Positions 9,787-18,920 of a stretch of 64,000 bases of DNA are shown piece after piece. Made by a program: the position numbers and the translations under genes. The DNA comes from Rhodobiaceae bacterium UBA4490. GTDB lineage: Bacteria > Pseudomonadota > Alphaproteobacteria > Parvibaculales > Parvibaculaceae. Below the pieces are notes generated by a model that searched no databases, had not been told where the DNA came from, and saw nothing but the letters and a program-made list of their open reading frames with translations. Location of the stretch: assembly GCA_002389665.1 (NCBI GenBank), contig DGNO01000001.1, forward strand, positions 459,564 to 523,563, written 5' to 3'. The number at the start of each line of letters is the position of its first letter. Position 1 is the stretch's first letter.

Positions 9787-10137
9787 CTATGTCCGGTAAG
9801 AAGGAACCGGATGGTAACGGGGAACGGACTGCTGGCGCCGTTTCTCCTCGCTCCGGGCCCCGGTTTTACGCAGTGGGCGGTTCATTCTCGTCAATGTCGA
9901 GTAACGGCCATCCAGGCTAGCGATTTCCTTAAAGGGAATTCCCGGCGAATTTGAGGCGGAAAAGATGGAAGGCACACTGCGCGGTGAGAGCGCCGATTGG
10001 CGGGCCTCTTTGGCAAGGCGGCGCGAGGTAACGGCTAAATGCGCCAGAAGAAGCACCAACAAGCCGCCGGCAAATCCGTAAATCCCGGCTTGCGCGCCCA
10101 GCGGCCAGGCGTCAAAAGGCAAGGCATCGAGTGTCAT
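9787..10137 (-). CDS. Hypothetical small membrane protein
   Basis: I do not recognise a family. The product is 116 residues from ATG 10137, which has a good GGGAG ribosome site; the frame runs further upstream, but without such a site. Residues about 14-40 (AGIYGFAGGLLVLLLAHLAV) form one clear membrane helix. A basic segment follows (SRRLAKEARQ), then a Ser/Pro-rich and highly charged tail with many Arg and Lys, so the tail should face the cytoplasm. It lies between the divergent SPOR lipoprotein gene and cysD, on cysD's strand. The C-terminal half looks less like ordinary coding sequence, so it may be mis-framed or fast-evolving. Confidence 0.45.
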   Translation of the reverse strand: MTLDALPFDAWPLGAQAGIYGFAGGLLVLLLAHLAVTSRRLAKEARQSALSPRSVPSIFSASNSPGIPFKEIASLDGRYSTLTRMNRPLRKTGARSEEKRRQQSVPRYHPVPSYRT

Positions 10138-10275
10138 GAAGGGTCTCCCTTTATTTATGCCCGCCCTTACGCAAAAAGCCTGCCGGGCGGAAGCGCCCGT
10201 TTCCAAGGCATTTTTGGTGTAATTCCTTGCCTAGCCCGCCGATAGCGCTCAAGCCTTGTGCAAAATGCGTAATGG

Positions 10276-10290
10276 TTAATCAGTTCTTAA
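10276..10290 (+). promoter_or_regulatory. Candidate CtrA-type binding site (TTAA-N7-TTAAC)
   Basis: The sequence TTAA-TCAGTTC-TTAA followed by CC is an exact match to the alphaproteobacterial CtrA full-site consensus. It lies 93 bases before the SPOR lipoprotein start and 139 bases before the divergent small membrane protein gene. More TTAA half-sites occur close by, at about 10309 and 10344. Control of a septum-linked lipoprotein by the cell-cycle regulator would fit. The match is seen directly; binding is inferred. Confidence 0.5.
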
Positions 10291-10382
10291 CCGGCCTTCC
10301 CCTGTGCGTTAATTGACCGCCCATGGCGACTCGCATAACAGTCGTTAACCGGCTCTTTGAGCGCTTATCGGTGAGATGCGGC

Positions 10383-11090
10383 ATGGTCATAAAAAGCGAT
10401 CGGCGCTGGCTTTTCCTGGTCCTACTCGGAGGAGCGCTCAGCCTTGGCGCCTGCGCTGGCCAGAGCACTGCAACCGGCGCGTCGGCAACCAACAAGCCCG
10501 TTGCCGGTTATCAGAGGCTCGGCACTGAAAAGGAAACGCTTGAAGAGCGCGTCAACCGGCTGGAGCAGGATCTGGCCGAGCTGCGGATCGACTATTCGGT
10601 CGTGCGCCCGGCCATGGAAAAGCTGGTTTTTTCGGAAAACAGCCTCGATAGGCGCCTCGACCGCATTGAAAACGCTTTCGGGCCCGCCACGGCGTCCCTC
10701 GGGCCGGAGGGCGATACAGCCCGCGCGCCCAGCCCTGCCAAGGCGTCTCAATCTTCCCCCGAAACCGCTACTATGGCCCGCATGGACCCCGTGCGCGACG
10801 AGATAAAGGCGGGCGGGACTACTGCTGCCGGGTTCGGTATTCATCTAGCCTCATACAGAGGCAAGGCAGCGGCCATGGAAGGTTGGAGCAAGCTGCAGCA
10901 AAGCTACAAAAGCGTCCTCGCCTCGTACCGGCCCATTATCCATAGATTCGATGCCGGCAAGGACGGCATGTATCAGCGCCTGCTCGCCGGGCCTCTGTCC
11001 ACGCACGCCGCTGCGGAAAGCCTGTGTGCTTCCCTCAAAAAGCAAGGCGCATGGTGCCAAGTGCTTGCTCTCGATCCCTCATCGCAGTAA
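10383..11090 (+). CDS. SPOR-domain lipoprotein
   Basis: This is a probable outer-membrane or periplasmic lipoprotein that binds denuded septal peptidoglycan. ATG 10383 is preferred over the upstream in-frame ATG 10323 because it gives a compact lipoprotein signal (WLFLVLLGGALSLGAC) with lipobox L-G-A-C and Cys about 24. A predicted coiled coil follows (EKETLEERVNRLEQDLAEL), then a low-complexity linker. The C-terminal 75 residues form a SPOR fold (FGIHLASYRGKAAAMEGW to YQRLLAGPLSTHAAAESLC). The product is 235 residues. A perfect CtrA-type box lies upstream. Which division or envelope process it serves cannot be told from sequence; a second SPOR protein occurs at 45868-46662. Confidence 0.82.
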   Translation: MVIKSDRRWLFLVLLGGALSLGACAGQSTATGASATNKPVAGYQRLGTEKETLEERVNRLEQDLAELRIDYSVVRPAMEKLVFSENSLDRRLDRIENAFGPATASLGPEGDTARAPSPAKASQSSPETATMARMDPVRDEIKAGGTTAAGFGIHLASYRGKAAAMEGWSKLQQSYKSVLASYRPIIHRFDAGKDGMYQRLLAGPLSTHAAAESLCASLKKQGAWCQVLALDPSSQ

Positions 11091-11135
11091 AGCCGGGCCT
11101 TAAGAAAAGCGACACATAAGTTGTTGAGGTCACAA

Positions 11136-11789
11136 ATGGCGGATAATTCGGCAGAGATGGCACATCTTCTGGCTGGCTATAAGCGCTTCCGGGAAGGCAC
11201 TTACGTGCAGAACCAAGAGCGCTTCGAAAGCCTGGCGAATGCCCAATCTCCCAAAGCCGCCATTGTATGCTGCTGTGACAGCCGCGCCGATCCCTCTATG
11301 ATCCTCGACGTCAATCCGGGCGAGCTTTTCGTGATCCGCAACGTTGCCAATCTCGTGCCGCCCTATGAGGTCGACGGTGCCTATCATGGCACCAGCGCCG
11401 CGCTGGAATTTGCCGTCGAAGGCCTCCACATCAAGGACATCATCGTGATGGGCCATGCACGCTGCGGCGGCATCCATGCACTTTATGAGAACGCGCCCAA
11501 AGGCCACAAGAAGGGTTTCGTAGGCCAATGGATGAACATCGCAACCGAATTGGCGCTCTTCATCCGCCGCCAATATGCCCATGAAACACCGGAGAAGCAG
11601 CGCGACCGGCTGGAGCGGGAATCCGTCCTCGCTTCCATCGACCGTCTGAAAACCTTCCCCTTCGTCGAAGCGGCGCTGAAGGAAGGCCGCTTGCGCCTCC
11701 ATGCCTGGTTCTTCGATATCGGCAACGGCATTCTGCTGGAATATGACGAGAAAGCAGAAGACTACCGCCCGGTCGATCTGCCCGGCTGA
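11136..11789 (+). CDS. Beta-class carbonic anhydrase
   Basis: This is a zinc enzyme that interconverts carbon dioxide and bicarbonate in the cytoplasm. The 217-residue product has the beta-class signatures: the CxDSR motif as CCDSRADP (Cys46, with Asp48-Arg50 as the active-site dyad) and the second zinc motif HARCGG with His107 and Cys110. The tail LHAWFFDIGNG is typical of the family. The ATG at 11136 follows GAGGT by five bases, whereas a TTG at 11121 in frame has no such site. It follows the SPOR lipoprotein gene on the same strand after about 45 bases. It probably supplies bicarbonate to carboxylases; the sequence does not show regulation. Confidence 0.95.
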   Translation: MADNSAEMAHLLAGYKRFREGTYVQNQERFESLANAQSPKAAIVCCCDSRADPSMILDVNPGELFVIRNVANLVPPYEVDGAYHGTSAALEFAVEGLHIKDIIVMGHARCGGIHALYENAPKGHKKGFVGQWMNIATELALFIRRQYAHETPEKQRDRLERESVLASIDRLKTFPFVEAALKEGRLRLHAWFFDIGNGILLEYDEKAEDYRPVDLPG

Positions 11790-11825
11790 ACGTCTGTCCA
11801 GGAACTCTTGAGAATGGTGGGGGAA

Positions 11826-11901
11826 TGGTGAGCCCGACAGGGTTCGAACCTGTGACCTACTGATTAAAAGTCAGTTGCTCTACCAGCTGAGCTACGGGCC
11901 C
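11826..11901 (-). tRNA. tRNA-Lys (anticodon TTT)
   Basis: The 76-base minus-strand sequence folds as a complete cloverleaf. The acceptor stem GGGCCCG pairs with CGGGCTC, and the 3' ACCA is encoded. The D-arm contains AGCTCAGCTGGTAGAGC. The anticodon arm ACTGA-CTTTTAA-TCAGT gives TTT, hence lysine. The T-arm contains GGTTCGAACC. It lies between the carbonic anhydrase gene and tgt. Confidence 0.98.
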
Positions 11902-11941
11902 TAAAATTTGGGGGGAAAACAAGACTGCTTTCCATCTGGTC

Positions 11942-11979
11942 TTGCACCGCCCGCAAGTGATTCCGCCTTGGCGGTGCAA
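11942..11979. repeat. Perfect 10-bp inverted repeat upstream of tRNA-Lys
   Basis: TTGCACCGCC at 11942-11951 and GGCGGTGCAA at 11970-11979 are exact reverse complements separated by 18 bases. The pair lies about 40 bases upstream of the tRNA-Lys gene and also downstream of tgt. It could be a stem in the tgt 3' end or an operator at the tRNA promoter. No T-run follows, so it is not a typical terminator. Confidence 0.45.
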
Positions 11980-12085
11980 CGGGGCGGAACCTAAGCGGGG
12001 CGGCGGCGCTGGTCAACCCGAATAATGGCCTTTTCCCGCCCAAAATGCCGCATCCGCCGCCTGGTGAGCGATGTAGGTAAAACGG

Positions 12086-13225
12086 TCAGAGCGGGGGAAT
12101 ATCGCCGCCCGCCTGCTCTTCCTTGAAACGCTTGTAAAAGCCCGCGAAATCCCCCGCCTCGATGGCCGCACGCATATCCGCCATCAACCGCTGGTAATAA
12201 GCAACATTGTTCCAGGTGAGCAGCATCATGCCGAGAATTTCACCGTTTTTGATCAGGTGATGCAGATAGGCGCGCGAGTAATCCCGCGCCGCCGGACAAT
12301 CGAGGCTCTCATCCAGCGGCCGGGGATCGTCGGCATGGCGCGCATTTTTCAGATTAACCTTGCCGCGCCGGGTGAAGGCCTGGCCGTGACGGCCGGAGCG
12401 TGTCGGCATGACGCAGTCGAACATATCCACCCCGCGCGAGACGGCTTCGACGAGATCGTCCGGCGTGCCCACCCCCATGAGATAACGGGGCCGGTCTTGC
12501 GGCAGCAGCGGCGCGGTATAATCGAGCACCCGCAGCATTTCTTCTTGCCCCTCGCCCACGGCGAGCCCGCCAATGGCATAGCCATGAAAGCCCGTCTCGA
12601 TGAGCCCTGCCGCGCTTTCGGCGCGCAGGTCCGGATAAGTGCTCCCCTGCACGATGCCGAAAAGCGCCTGGCCTTCATGGCGGCGCGGATGGGCCTCGAA
12701 AGCTTCTTTGGAACGCACGGCCCAGCGCTGGGAAAGCTGCATGGACTCCGCCGCCTGCTTCTCGGTGGCCGGAAAGGGCGTGCATTCATCCAGCACCATC
12801 TGAATATCCGAGCCCAGAAGGCACTGAATATCGATGCTGCGTTCGGGCGAGAGCATATGGCGCGAGCCGTCGAGGTGCGATTGGAAAGTCACCCCCTCCT
12901 CCGACATCTTGCGCAGCTTGGCGAGCGACATGACCTGAAAGCCGCCGCTATCGGTCAGGATCGGCCCATTCCAATTCATGAACTTATGAAGCCCGCCGAG
13001 CGAGGCCACGCGTTCTGCGCCGGGGCGCAGCATCAGGTGATAGGTATTGCCGAGCAGAATGTCCGCTCCGGTGCCGCGCACTTGCTCCGTATAAAGCGCT
13101 TTGACGGTGGCCGCCGTGCCCACCGGCATAAAAGCGGGTGTGCGGATGACCCCGCGCGATGTATGCACGGCGCCAAGGCGGGCCTTGCCGTCTGTAGTGT
13201 GTAGGTCGAAACGGAACTCACTCAT
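12086..13225 (-). CDS. tgt: tRNA-guanine(34) transglycosylase, with a degenerate zinc site
   Basis: Tgt swaps guanine-34 for preQ1 in tRNAs with GUN anticodons, a key step in queuosine synthesis. The 379-residue barrel keeps the base-binding segment [11 protein letters not shown] (Asp92), [17 protein letters not shown], and the nucleophile Asp270 in [15 protein letters not shown]. Oddly, the C-terminal zinc site is mostly lost. Where the E. coli and Zymomonas enzymes have Cys-x-Cys-x2-Cys and a later His, this protein reads [14 protein letters not shown] and LLTWNN, leaving only Cys310. The surrounding fold motif ([16 protein letters not shown]) is intact. The gene overlaps the end of queA by eight bases, so the two are translationally linked. 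Confidence 0.95.
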   Translation of the reverse strand: MSEFRFDLHTTDGKARLGAVHTSRGVIRTPAFMPVGTAATVKALYTEQVRGTGADILLGNTYHLMLRPGAERVASLGGLHKFMNWNGPILTDSGGFQVMSLAKLRKMSEEGVTFQSHLDGSRHMLSPERSIDIQCLLGSDIQMVLDECTPFPATEKQAAESMQLSQRWAVRSKEAFEAHPRRHEGQALFGIVQGSTYPDLRAESAAGLIETGFHGYAIGGLAVGEGQEEMLRVLDYTAPLLPQDRPRYLMGVGTPDDLVEAVSRGVDMFDCVMPTRSGRHGQAFTRRGKVNLKNARHADDPRPLDESLDCPAARDYSRAYLHHLIKNGEILGMMLLTWNNVAYYQRLMADMRAAIEAGDFAGFYKRFKEEQAGGDIPPL

Positions 13226-14279
13226 CGTCTTGTTCTTTCGGCATCAGCAAGCAAGCATCCCCGTAGGAATAGAAACGGTACTGCGCGCCGATAGCATGGG
13301 CATAGGCCGTTTTCATTTCCTCCGTTTCGCGGAAGGCGGAAACGAGCATGAAAAGCGTCGATTTGGGAAGGTGGAAATTCGTCATGAGAATATCCACGGC
13401 TTTGAAACGGTAGCCGGGCGTAATGAAGATATCCGTCTCGCCGGACCAGGCCGCCAGCTGCCCTTCTTCATTCACAGCGGATTCCAGCAGGCGCAAGGAG
13501 GTCGTGCCGACCGAAACGATGCGTCCGCCCTTGGCGCGCGCCTCGTTGAGTTTGGCGGCGGTTTCTGCGCTGACCTCGCCCCATTCGGCATGCATTTTAT
13601 GGGCGTCCGTGTCTTCCGCCGTCACCGGCAGGAACGTGCCCGCGCCGACATGCAAGGTGACGCGCGCGCGCTCCACGCCGCGCCCCTCGAGCGCGTCGAG
13701 CAGCGCCGGGGTGAAATGCAGCCCTGCTGTGGGCGCAGCAACGGCGCCCGGCCGGTCGGCAAAGAGGGTCTGGTAATCCTCTTTGTCCTCCTCATCCGTC
13801 TTGCGCTTCGAGGCGATGTAAGGCGGCAAGGGAAGCTCGCCTGCCGCGGCAATCGCGGCATCGAGTGCGGGCCCGGAGGCGGAAAATTGCAGCACGGTCT
13901 CTGCGCCCTCCCGGCTTTCGACAAGGGCATGAAGTCCCGCCGTGAAATCCACCCGGTCGCCGGGTTTCAGCCGTTTGGCGGGCCGGGCAAAGGCTCTCCA
14001 GCGGTCAGGCCCAAGGCGCAGATGCAGCATGATCTCGACCTGCGCTTCTGCTTCTTCGCGCTTGCGGGTGCCGTGCAGGCGGGCGGGAATGACTTTCGTG
14101 TCGTTGAAGACCAATACATCGCCCGGCTCTAAAATTTGAGGGAGATCGCGCACGCCGGCATCTTCCAGCCGGCCTTTCCCCGGGCCAACTATCAGCATAC
14201 GTGCTGCATCGCGCGGACGCGCAGGACGCAGCGCGATACGCTCTTCGGGTAATTCGAAATCGAAAATGTCCACCCGCAT
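13218..14279 (-). CDS. queA: S-adenosylmethionine:tRNA ribosyltransferase-isomerase
   Basis: QueA adds the ribosyl part of S-adenosylmethionine to preQ1 in tRNA to form epoxyqueuosine, the step after Tgt. The 353-residue product has the usual length and motifs: [14 protein letters not shown] at the start, [33 protein letters not shown], and the end [15 protein letters not shown] with [12 protein letters not shown]. It precedes tgt with an eight-base overlap and lies about 100 bases after a cyclophilin gene, separated from it by a terminator-like hairpin. Both queuosine genes therefore form a short operon. Confidence 0.97.
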   Translation of the reverse strand: MRVDIFDFELPEERIALRPARPRDAARMLIVGPGKGRLEDAGVRDLPQILEPGDVLVFNDTKVIPARLHGTRKREEAEAQVEIMLHLRLGPDRWRAFARPAKRLKPGDRVDFTAGLHALVESREGAETVLQFSASGPALDAAIAAAGELPLPPYIASKRKTDEEDKEDYQTLFADRPGAVAAPTAGLHFTPALLDALEGRGVERARVTLHVGAGTFLPVTAEDTDAHKMHAEWGEVSAETAAKLNEARAKGGRIVSVGTTSLRLLESAVNEEGQLAAWSGETDIFITPGYRFKAVDILMTNFHLPKSTLFMLVSAFRETEEMKTAYAHAIGAQYRFYSYGDACLLMPKEQDDE

Positions 14280-14324
14280 GAGGCAGTTCTCTATTGTCTC
14301 TGTTTAATGAAAGCGGGACACAAT

Positions 14325-14348
14325 GAAAAAGCGGGCCGGGGCCCGCTT
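14325..14348 (-). terminator. Rho-independent terminator after the cyclophilin gene
   Basis: On the minus strand, AAGCGGGC pairs with GCCCGCTT across a short loop, followed by TTTTTCATTG. The hairpin lies between the end of the cytoplasmic cyclophilin gene and the queA start, so it should end transcription of the cyclophilin pair before queA. Confidence 0.75.
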
Positions 14349-14377
14349 CCTCAGCTTCCGAAATCTCTTAGCGCCGA

Positions 14378-14848
14378 TTAGGCGTCCGCGGCAACTTTCA
14401 TCGAGACGATCTTGTCCGGATCCGGCACCGGCTCGCCGCGTTTGATGCGGTCCACATGTTCCATGCCGTCGATCACCTTGCCCCAGACCGTATATTGCCC
14501 ATCGAGAAAGGTGGCGTCGTCGAAGCAGATGAAGAACTGGCTGTCGGCGGAATTCGGGTCCATGGCGCGGGCCATGGAGCATACGCCGCGCAGATGCGGC
14601 TCGCTGCTGAATTCGGCGGCCAGTTTCTTGCCCGACCCGCCGGTGCCCGTACCCGTCGGATCGCCCGTCTGGGCCATAAACCCGTCGATCACGCGGTGAA
14701 AGACGATCCCGTCATAAAAGCCGTCGCGGGCCAGTTCCTTGATGCGGGCGACGTGGTTCGGCGCCAGGTCCGGCCGCAAGCCGATGGTGACACGGCCCCA
14801 ATCGAGATCGAGAAAGAGCGTGTTTTCAGGGTCTTTGATATCGGTCAT
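14378..14848 (-). CDS. Peptidyl-prolyl cis-trans isomerase, cyclophilin type (cytoplasmic)
   Basis: This 156-residue single-domain cyclophilin has no signal peptide, so it should act in the cytoplasm to speed proline isomerisation during folding. Active-site elements are visible: FHRVIDGFMAQTGDPTGTGTG (catalytic Arg in FHR, then the hydrophobic floor), AEFSSEPH, ADSQFFICFDDATFLDGQY and VWGKVIDGMEHVDRIK. It follows a closely related exported paralogue by 14 bases on the same strand, which suggests a local duplication with different targeting. The start ATG at 14848 fits the family. Confidence 0.95.
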   Translation of the reverse strand: MTDIKDPENTLFLDLDWGRVTIGLRPDLAPNHVARIKELARDGFYDGIVFHRVIDGFMAQTGDPTGTGTGGSGKKLAAEFSSEPHLRGVCSMARAMDPNSADSQFFICFDDATFLDGQYTVWGKVIDGMEHVDRIKRGEPVPDPDKIVSMKVAADA

Positions 14849-14862
14849 TCAATCCTCAGAGT

Positions 14863-15408
14863 TTAATAATTGGCCGCGTCGGCGACATCTGCCGCGACGA
14901 CCATCCGTACGATTTTATCGGGATCTGCAGGCGGCTCGCCGCGCGCGATCTTGTCGACATGCTCCATGCCTTCCACGACCTGTCCCCAAACCGTGTATTG
15001 ACCGTTCAGGAAGGAGGCGCTGTCGAAGCAGATGAAGAACTGGCTATTAGCGCTGTCCGGGTGCTGCGAACGGGCCATGCCGAGCGTGCCGCGCTCAAAG
15101 GGAATGCGGGAGAATTCGGCGCGCAGGTCCGGATATTCCGACCCGCCCATGCCTGTACCCGTCGGGTCGCCCGTCTGCGCCATGAAGCCTTCGATCACGC
15201 GGTGAAAAATAATGCCGTCGTAAAAGCCTTCACGCGTCAGTTTCTTGATCCGCTCGACATGTTTGGGCGCGGCATCGGGCAGAAGCTCGATCACGACCCG
15301 GCCGTCTTTCAGATCGAGATAGAGCGTATTCTCAAGGTCCCGGGCCTGTGCCGGAAGGCTGAGAAGAGCCATGCCCGCCAGGGCGAGAAAAAATGCTTTC
15401 AATCGCAT
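14863..15408 (-). CDS. Peptidyl-prolyl cis-trans isomerase, cyclophilin type (exported)
   Basis: This is a periplasmic cyclophilin. The 181-residue product starts with a Sec signal, MRLKAFFLALAGMALLSLP, and cleavage is likely after AQA. The mature domain parallels the downstream paralogue: FHRVIEGFMAQTGDPTGTGMG, ANSQFFICFDSASFLNGQY and VWGQVVEGMEHVDKIARGEP. The end VRMVVAADVADAANY differs from its partner. Having both a cytoplasmic and a periplasmic cyclophilin in tandem covers proline isomerisation in two compartments. It lies about 50 bases downstream of coaD on the same strand. Confidence 0.95.
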   Translation of the reverse strand: MRLKAFFLALAGMALLSLPAQARDLENTLYLDLKDGRVVIELLPDAAPKHVERIKKLTREGFYDGIIFHRVIEGFMAQTGDPTGTGMGGSEYPDLRAEFSRIPFERGTLGMARSQHPDSANSQFFICFDSASFLNGQYTVWGQVVEGMEHVDKIARGEPPADPDKIVRMVVAADVADAANY

Positions 15409-15455
15409 ATGTGCAACCTCACTTACGGTACGCCCCAGCGCCCCGGTTCTCTTAC

Positions 15456-15962
15456 TCAGTCGTCGTCTTCCTCGAACCGCTTGTGCAGCGCGGCGGCCAC
15501 CCGTGCGGGTACGAATTTTTCCAGATCCCCGCCCATCGCGGCGATTTGCCGGACGAGCGTTGAAGAGATGATCTGCAATCCGGGCGCTGCCGTCAAAAAC
15601 ACGGTTTCGACATCCGGCGCCAGAATGCCGTTCATGCCGACCATCTGCGCTTCATATTCATAATCGGCAGGGCCGCGAAGTCCACGGATAATGATCTTCG
15701 CATCGGCCTTGCGGGCTGCTTCCACCACCAGCCCGCTAAAGGAGGTAACGCTGACGCGGCAGCCGGCTTCCCGGGCCATATCGGCGGTTTCCTCTTCGAT
15801 CAGCCGGGCCCGATCCTCGAAACTCAGCAGCGCCTTTTTCGTGGCGCTGACGCCGATGCCGACCACCACATGATCGACCAGACGGAAGGAGCGGCGGATC
15901 ACATCGAGATGGCCATAGGTCACCGGATCGAACGATCCCGAATAGAAGCCCACACGTTCCAT
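15456..15962 (-). CDS. coaD: Pantetheine-phosphate adenylyltransferase
   Basis: CoaD transfers AMP from ATP to 4'-phosphopantetheine, the penultimate step of coenzyme A synthesis. The nucleotidyltransferase signature GSFDPVTYGHLDVIRR (T/H-x-G-H) is near the N-terminus, IIRGLRGPADYEYEAQM lies in the middle, and ISSTLVRQIAAMGGD is the C-terminal ATP-binding motif. ATG 15962 is preferred because GAGGG lies just upstream, giving 168 residues; a GTG six bases earlier is also in frame. The gene directly follows gyrA, with about 12 bases between, and may be read from the same transcript. Confidence 0.97.
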   Translation of the reverse strand: MERVGFYSGSFDPVTYGHLDVIRRSFRLVDHVVVGIGVSATKKALLSFEDRARLIEEETADMAREAGCRVSVTSFSGLVVEAARKADAKIIIRGLRGPADYEYEAQMVGMNGILAPDVETVFLTAAPGLQIISSTLVRQIAAMGGDLEKFVPARVAAALHKRFEEDDD

Positions 15963-15974
15963 AAGCACCCTCGT

Positions 15975-18794
15975 TTATTCTTGTTCTTCGTCTTCGTCGG
16001 AGCTTTCGCCGATATGTTCCACGGAGACGACGCGCTCGTCTTTGTTCGTGCGGAAGATAACGACGCCCTGCGTGGAGCGCCCGGCAATGCGCACGTCGTT
16101 GACGGGGCAGCGGATGAGCTGCCCGCGGTCGCTGACCAGCATGATCTCGTCATGATCCTCGACCGGGAAACAGGCGGCGAGACGGCCGTTCCGCTTCGTC
16201 ACGGCCATGGCGATGATGCCTTTGCCGCCGCGGCCCGAGGTGCGGTATTCGAGCGAAGAAGAGCGTTTGCCATAACCGTTTTCGCTGACGGTCAGAAGGA
16301 ACTGCTCCGCCGCGCCGATCTCGGCATAGCGTTCGGCGCTGAGCGCCACGTCGCCCTCGCCGGTTTCATCGCCCTCTTCATCCGCTGCGATTTCTTCAGG
16401 CACCTCTTCATCGCCCGCCGCCCGGCGCATGGCGTTCGACTGTTTGAGATAGGCGCGCGCTTCAGCCGGTGAAACATCCAGATGCCGGAGAATGGCCATG
16501 GAGATGACAGTGTCGGAGGCATCGAGACGGATACCGCGCACACCGGTCGAGGTGCGGCCGGAGAAGACGCGCACATCGGTGACGGGGAAGCGGATGCAGC
16601 GCCCATTTGCCGAAGTCAGAACAATGTCATCGTCTTCCGAACCGATCCGTACCGCGACGATGCCGTCATCGCCTTCGATCTTCATGGCGATCTTACCGTT
16701 ACGGTTGATCTGTACGAAGTCCGACAGCTTGTTCCGGCGCACATTACCCGAGCGCGTGGCAAAGAGCACATCAAGTTCGTGCCAGGTGTCTTCATCTTCG
16801 GGCAGCGGCATGATCGTGGCGATCGTCTCGCCCTGCTGCAGCGGCAGGAGATTGACGAGCGCCTTGCCGCGCGCTTGCGGCGTTGCCAGCGGCAGGCGCC
16901 AGACCTTCATTTTGTAAACCATGCCGGTCGAAGAGAAGAACAGCACAGGCGTGTGGGTGTTCGCGACGAAGAGGCGGGTAACGAAATCCTCGTCCCGCGT
17001 GGACATGCCAGACCGGCCCTTGCCGCCGCGCCGCTGCGCCCGGTAGGCGGAAAGCGGCACACGCTTGATGTAGCCGAGATGGCTGACGGTAACGACCATA
17101 TCCTCGCGCTGGATAAGATCCTCATCCTCCATCTCGTTGGAGGCGTCGGTAATCTCGGTGCGGCGCGGGGTCGCAAATTCTTCGCGGACTTTCGTGAGCT
17201 CGTCCCGGATGATTTCCAGTACACGCGCGCGGCTGGAAAGAATTGCCAGATACTCGGCAATCTTCTCGCCCAGCGCGTTGAGCTCGTCGCCTACTTCGTC
17301 CCGGCCAAGCGCCGTCAGGCGCTGCAGGCGCAGATCGAGGATCGCGCGTGCCTGGGTCTCGGAAAGACGGAACGTACCATCCTCTTTGATCAGGTGGCGC
17401 GGGTCGTCGATGAGGCGGATCAGCGGCGCCACGTCATGAGCGGGCCAGTCCCGGCTCATCAAGGCATCGCGCGCCGCGCCCGGATCGGGCGCCGTGCGGA
17501 TCAGCTGAATGACTTCGTCGATATTCGCGACCGCAACGGCAAGGCCGACAAGCACATGGGCTCTGTCGCGCGCTTTGTTCAGCTCGAACTTGGTGCGGCG
17601 GGTTACCACGGTCTGGCGGAACTCGACAAAAGCCTCAAGCAGTTCCTTGAGGTTCATCGTTTCCGGGCGGCCATGGTGCAGCGCCACGGTGTTGCAGCCG
17701 AAGCTCGTTTGCAGCGGCGAGAAGCGGTAGAGCTGATTGAGCACTACGTCGGGCACCGCATCACGGCGCAGCTCGATTACCACACGCATGCCCTGCCGGT
17801 CGGACTCGTCGCGCAGATCGCCAATCCCTTCGATCCGCTTTTCGCGGACAAGCTCGGCGATCTTCTCGATCATCGAGGCCTTGTTCACCTGGTAGGGAAT
17901 TTCATTGATGATGATCGCCAGCCGGTCCTTGCGGACTTCCTCGATCTCCACCTTGCCGCGCATGACGACGGAACCGCGGCCCAGATGATAGGCGCTGCGG
18001 ATGCCCGCGCGTCCGAGAATGATGCCGCCTGTCGGGAAATCCGGCCCTGGCACGATTTCCATAAGCTGGTCGATGGAAAGGTCCGGGTTCTCGATCAGCG
18101 CGATACAGGCATCCACCACTTCGCCCAAATTATGCGGGGGAATGTTGGTGGCCATGCCGACCGCGATACCGCCGGCGCCATTGACGAGCAGGTTCGGAAA
18201 CTCGGCCGGCAGAACCGTGGGTTCGCGCTCGGAATTGTCGTAGTTGTCCTGATAATCGACCGTGTCTTTGTCGATGTCGTTGAGAAGCGCATGGGCGGCT
18301 TTGGCCATGCGCACTTCCGTATAACGCATGGCGGCGGGCGGATCGCCGTCCACCGAGCCGAAATTGCCCTGCCCGTCGATCAGCGGCAGGCGCAGCGAGA
18401 AATCCTGCGCCATGCGCACCAGCGCGTCATAGATCGAGGAGTCGCCATGGGGGTGATATTTACCGATCACATCCCCGACCACGCGGGCGGACTTGCGGTA
18501 AGGCTTGTTCCAGTCGTAGCCGTTCTCGCCCATCGAGAAGAGAATGCGCCGGTGCACGGGCTTCAGCCCGTCCCTCGCATCGGGCAGCGCACGGCTGACG
18601 ATCACGCTCATCGCATAATCGAGATAGGAGCGTTTCATCTCCTCTTCGATTGCGATCGGGCTTACGTCGCGCTCCGGCGGAATACCCCCGCCCGCACCGC
18701 CGGGGCCATCGGAGCCCCCGCCATTGCCCAAATCCCCACCGCCTTCCGGGAGAGGTTCATCGCCCGGTGCTGTCGTGTCATGCGTGTCGGACAA
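15975..18794 (-). CDS. gyrA: DNA gyrase subunit A
   Basis: GyrA is the DNA breakage-reunion subunit of gyrase, which introduces negative supercoils with GyrB. The 939 residues include a catalytic Tyr158 in [11 protein letters not shown]. The quinolone region [13 protein letters not shown] keeps Ser119 and Asp123 (E. coli 83 and 87), so it is predicted to be the sensitive form. The C-terminal pinwheel has the GyrA box [10 protein letters not shown]. Oddities are a Gly-rich N-terminal extension of about 40 residues, an acidic insert near residues 790-830, and an acidic tail. The start appears to be TTG at 18794 with AAGG upstream; no ATG lies before the conserved core at residue 53. Confidence 0.97.
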   Translation of the reverse strand: MSDTHDTTAPGDEPLPEGGGDLGNGGGSDGPGGAGGGIPPERDVSPIAIEEEMKRSYLDYAMSVIVSRALPDARDGLKPVHRRILFSMGENGYDWNKPYRKSARVVGDVIGKYHPHGDSSIYDALVRMAQDFSLRLPLIDGQGNFGSVDGDPPAAMRYTEVRMAKAAHALLNDIDKDTVDYQDNYDNSEREPTVLPAEFPNLLVNGAGGIAVGMATNIPPHNLGEVVDACIALIENPDLSIDQLMEIVPGPDFPTGGIILGRAGIRSAYHLGRGSVVMRGKVEIEEVRKDRLAIIINEIPYQVNKASMIEKIAELVREKRIEGIGDLRDESDRQGMRVVIELRRDAVPDVVLNQLYRFSPLQTSFGCNTVALHHGRPETMNLKELLEAFVEFRQTVVTRRTKFELNKARDRAHVLVGLAVAVANIDEVIQLIRTAPDPGAARDALMSRDWPAHDVAPLIRLIDDPRHLIKEDGTFRLSETQARAILDLRLQRLTALGRDEVGDELNALGEKIAEYLAILSSRARVLEIIRDELTKVREEFATPRRTEITDASNEMEDEDLIQREDMVVTVSHLGYIKRVPLSAYRAQRRGGKGRSGMSTRDEDFVTRLFVANTHTPVLFFSSTGMVYKMKVWRLPLATPQARGKALVNLLPLQQGETIATIMPLPEDEDTWHELDVLFATRSGNVRRNKLSDFVQINRNGKIAMKIEGDDGIVAVRIGSEDDDIVLTSANGRCIRFPVTDVRVFSGRTSTGVRGIRLDASDTVISMAILRHLDVSPAEARAYLKQSNAMRRAAGDEEVPEEIAADEEGDETGEGDVALSAERYAEIGAAEQFLLTVSENGYGKRSSSLEYRTSGRGGKGIIAMAVTKRNGRLAACFPVEDHDEIMLVSDRGQLIRCPVNDVRIAGRSTQGVVIFRTNKDERVVSVEHIGESSDEDEEQE

Positions 18795-18920
18795 ACTTGC
18801 TTACCTTCAAAAAGCTGCCCCGGAAGCAGGATGCGCCGGGGCACATAATCGGACCCAGAAACGGATAAGGACGGCTGCCCGAATCCCCTGAAATATGAGA
18901 CGCGCACAATAACATTTCAC

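Noticed and set aside
16482..18848. Open frame of 788 codons on the plus strand across gyrA
   Set aside because: It lies antisense to a certain gyrA, has no family motifs, and is His/Arg/Asp-rich as expected for an antisense frame of GC-rich coding DNA.
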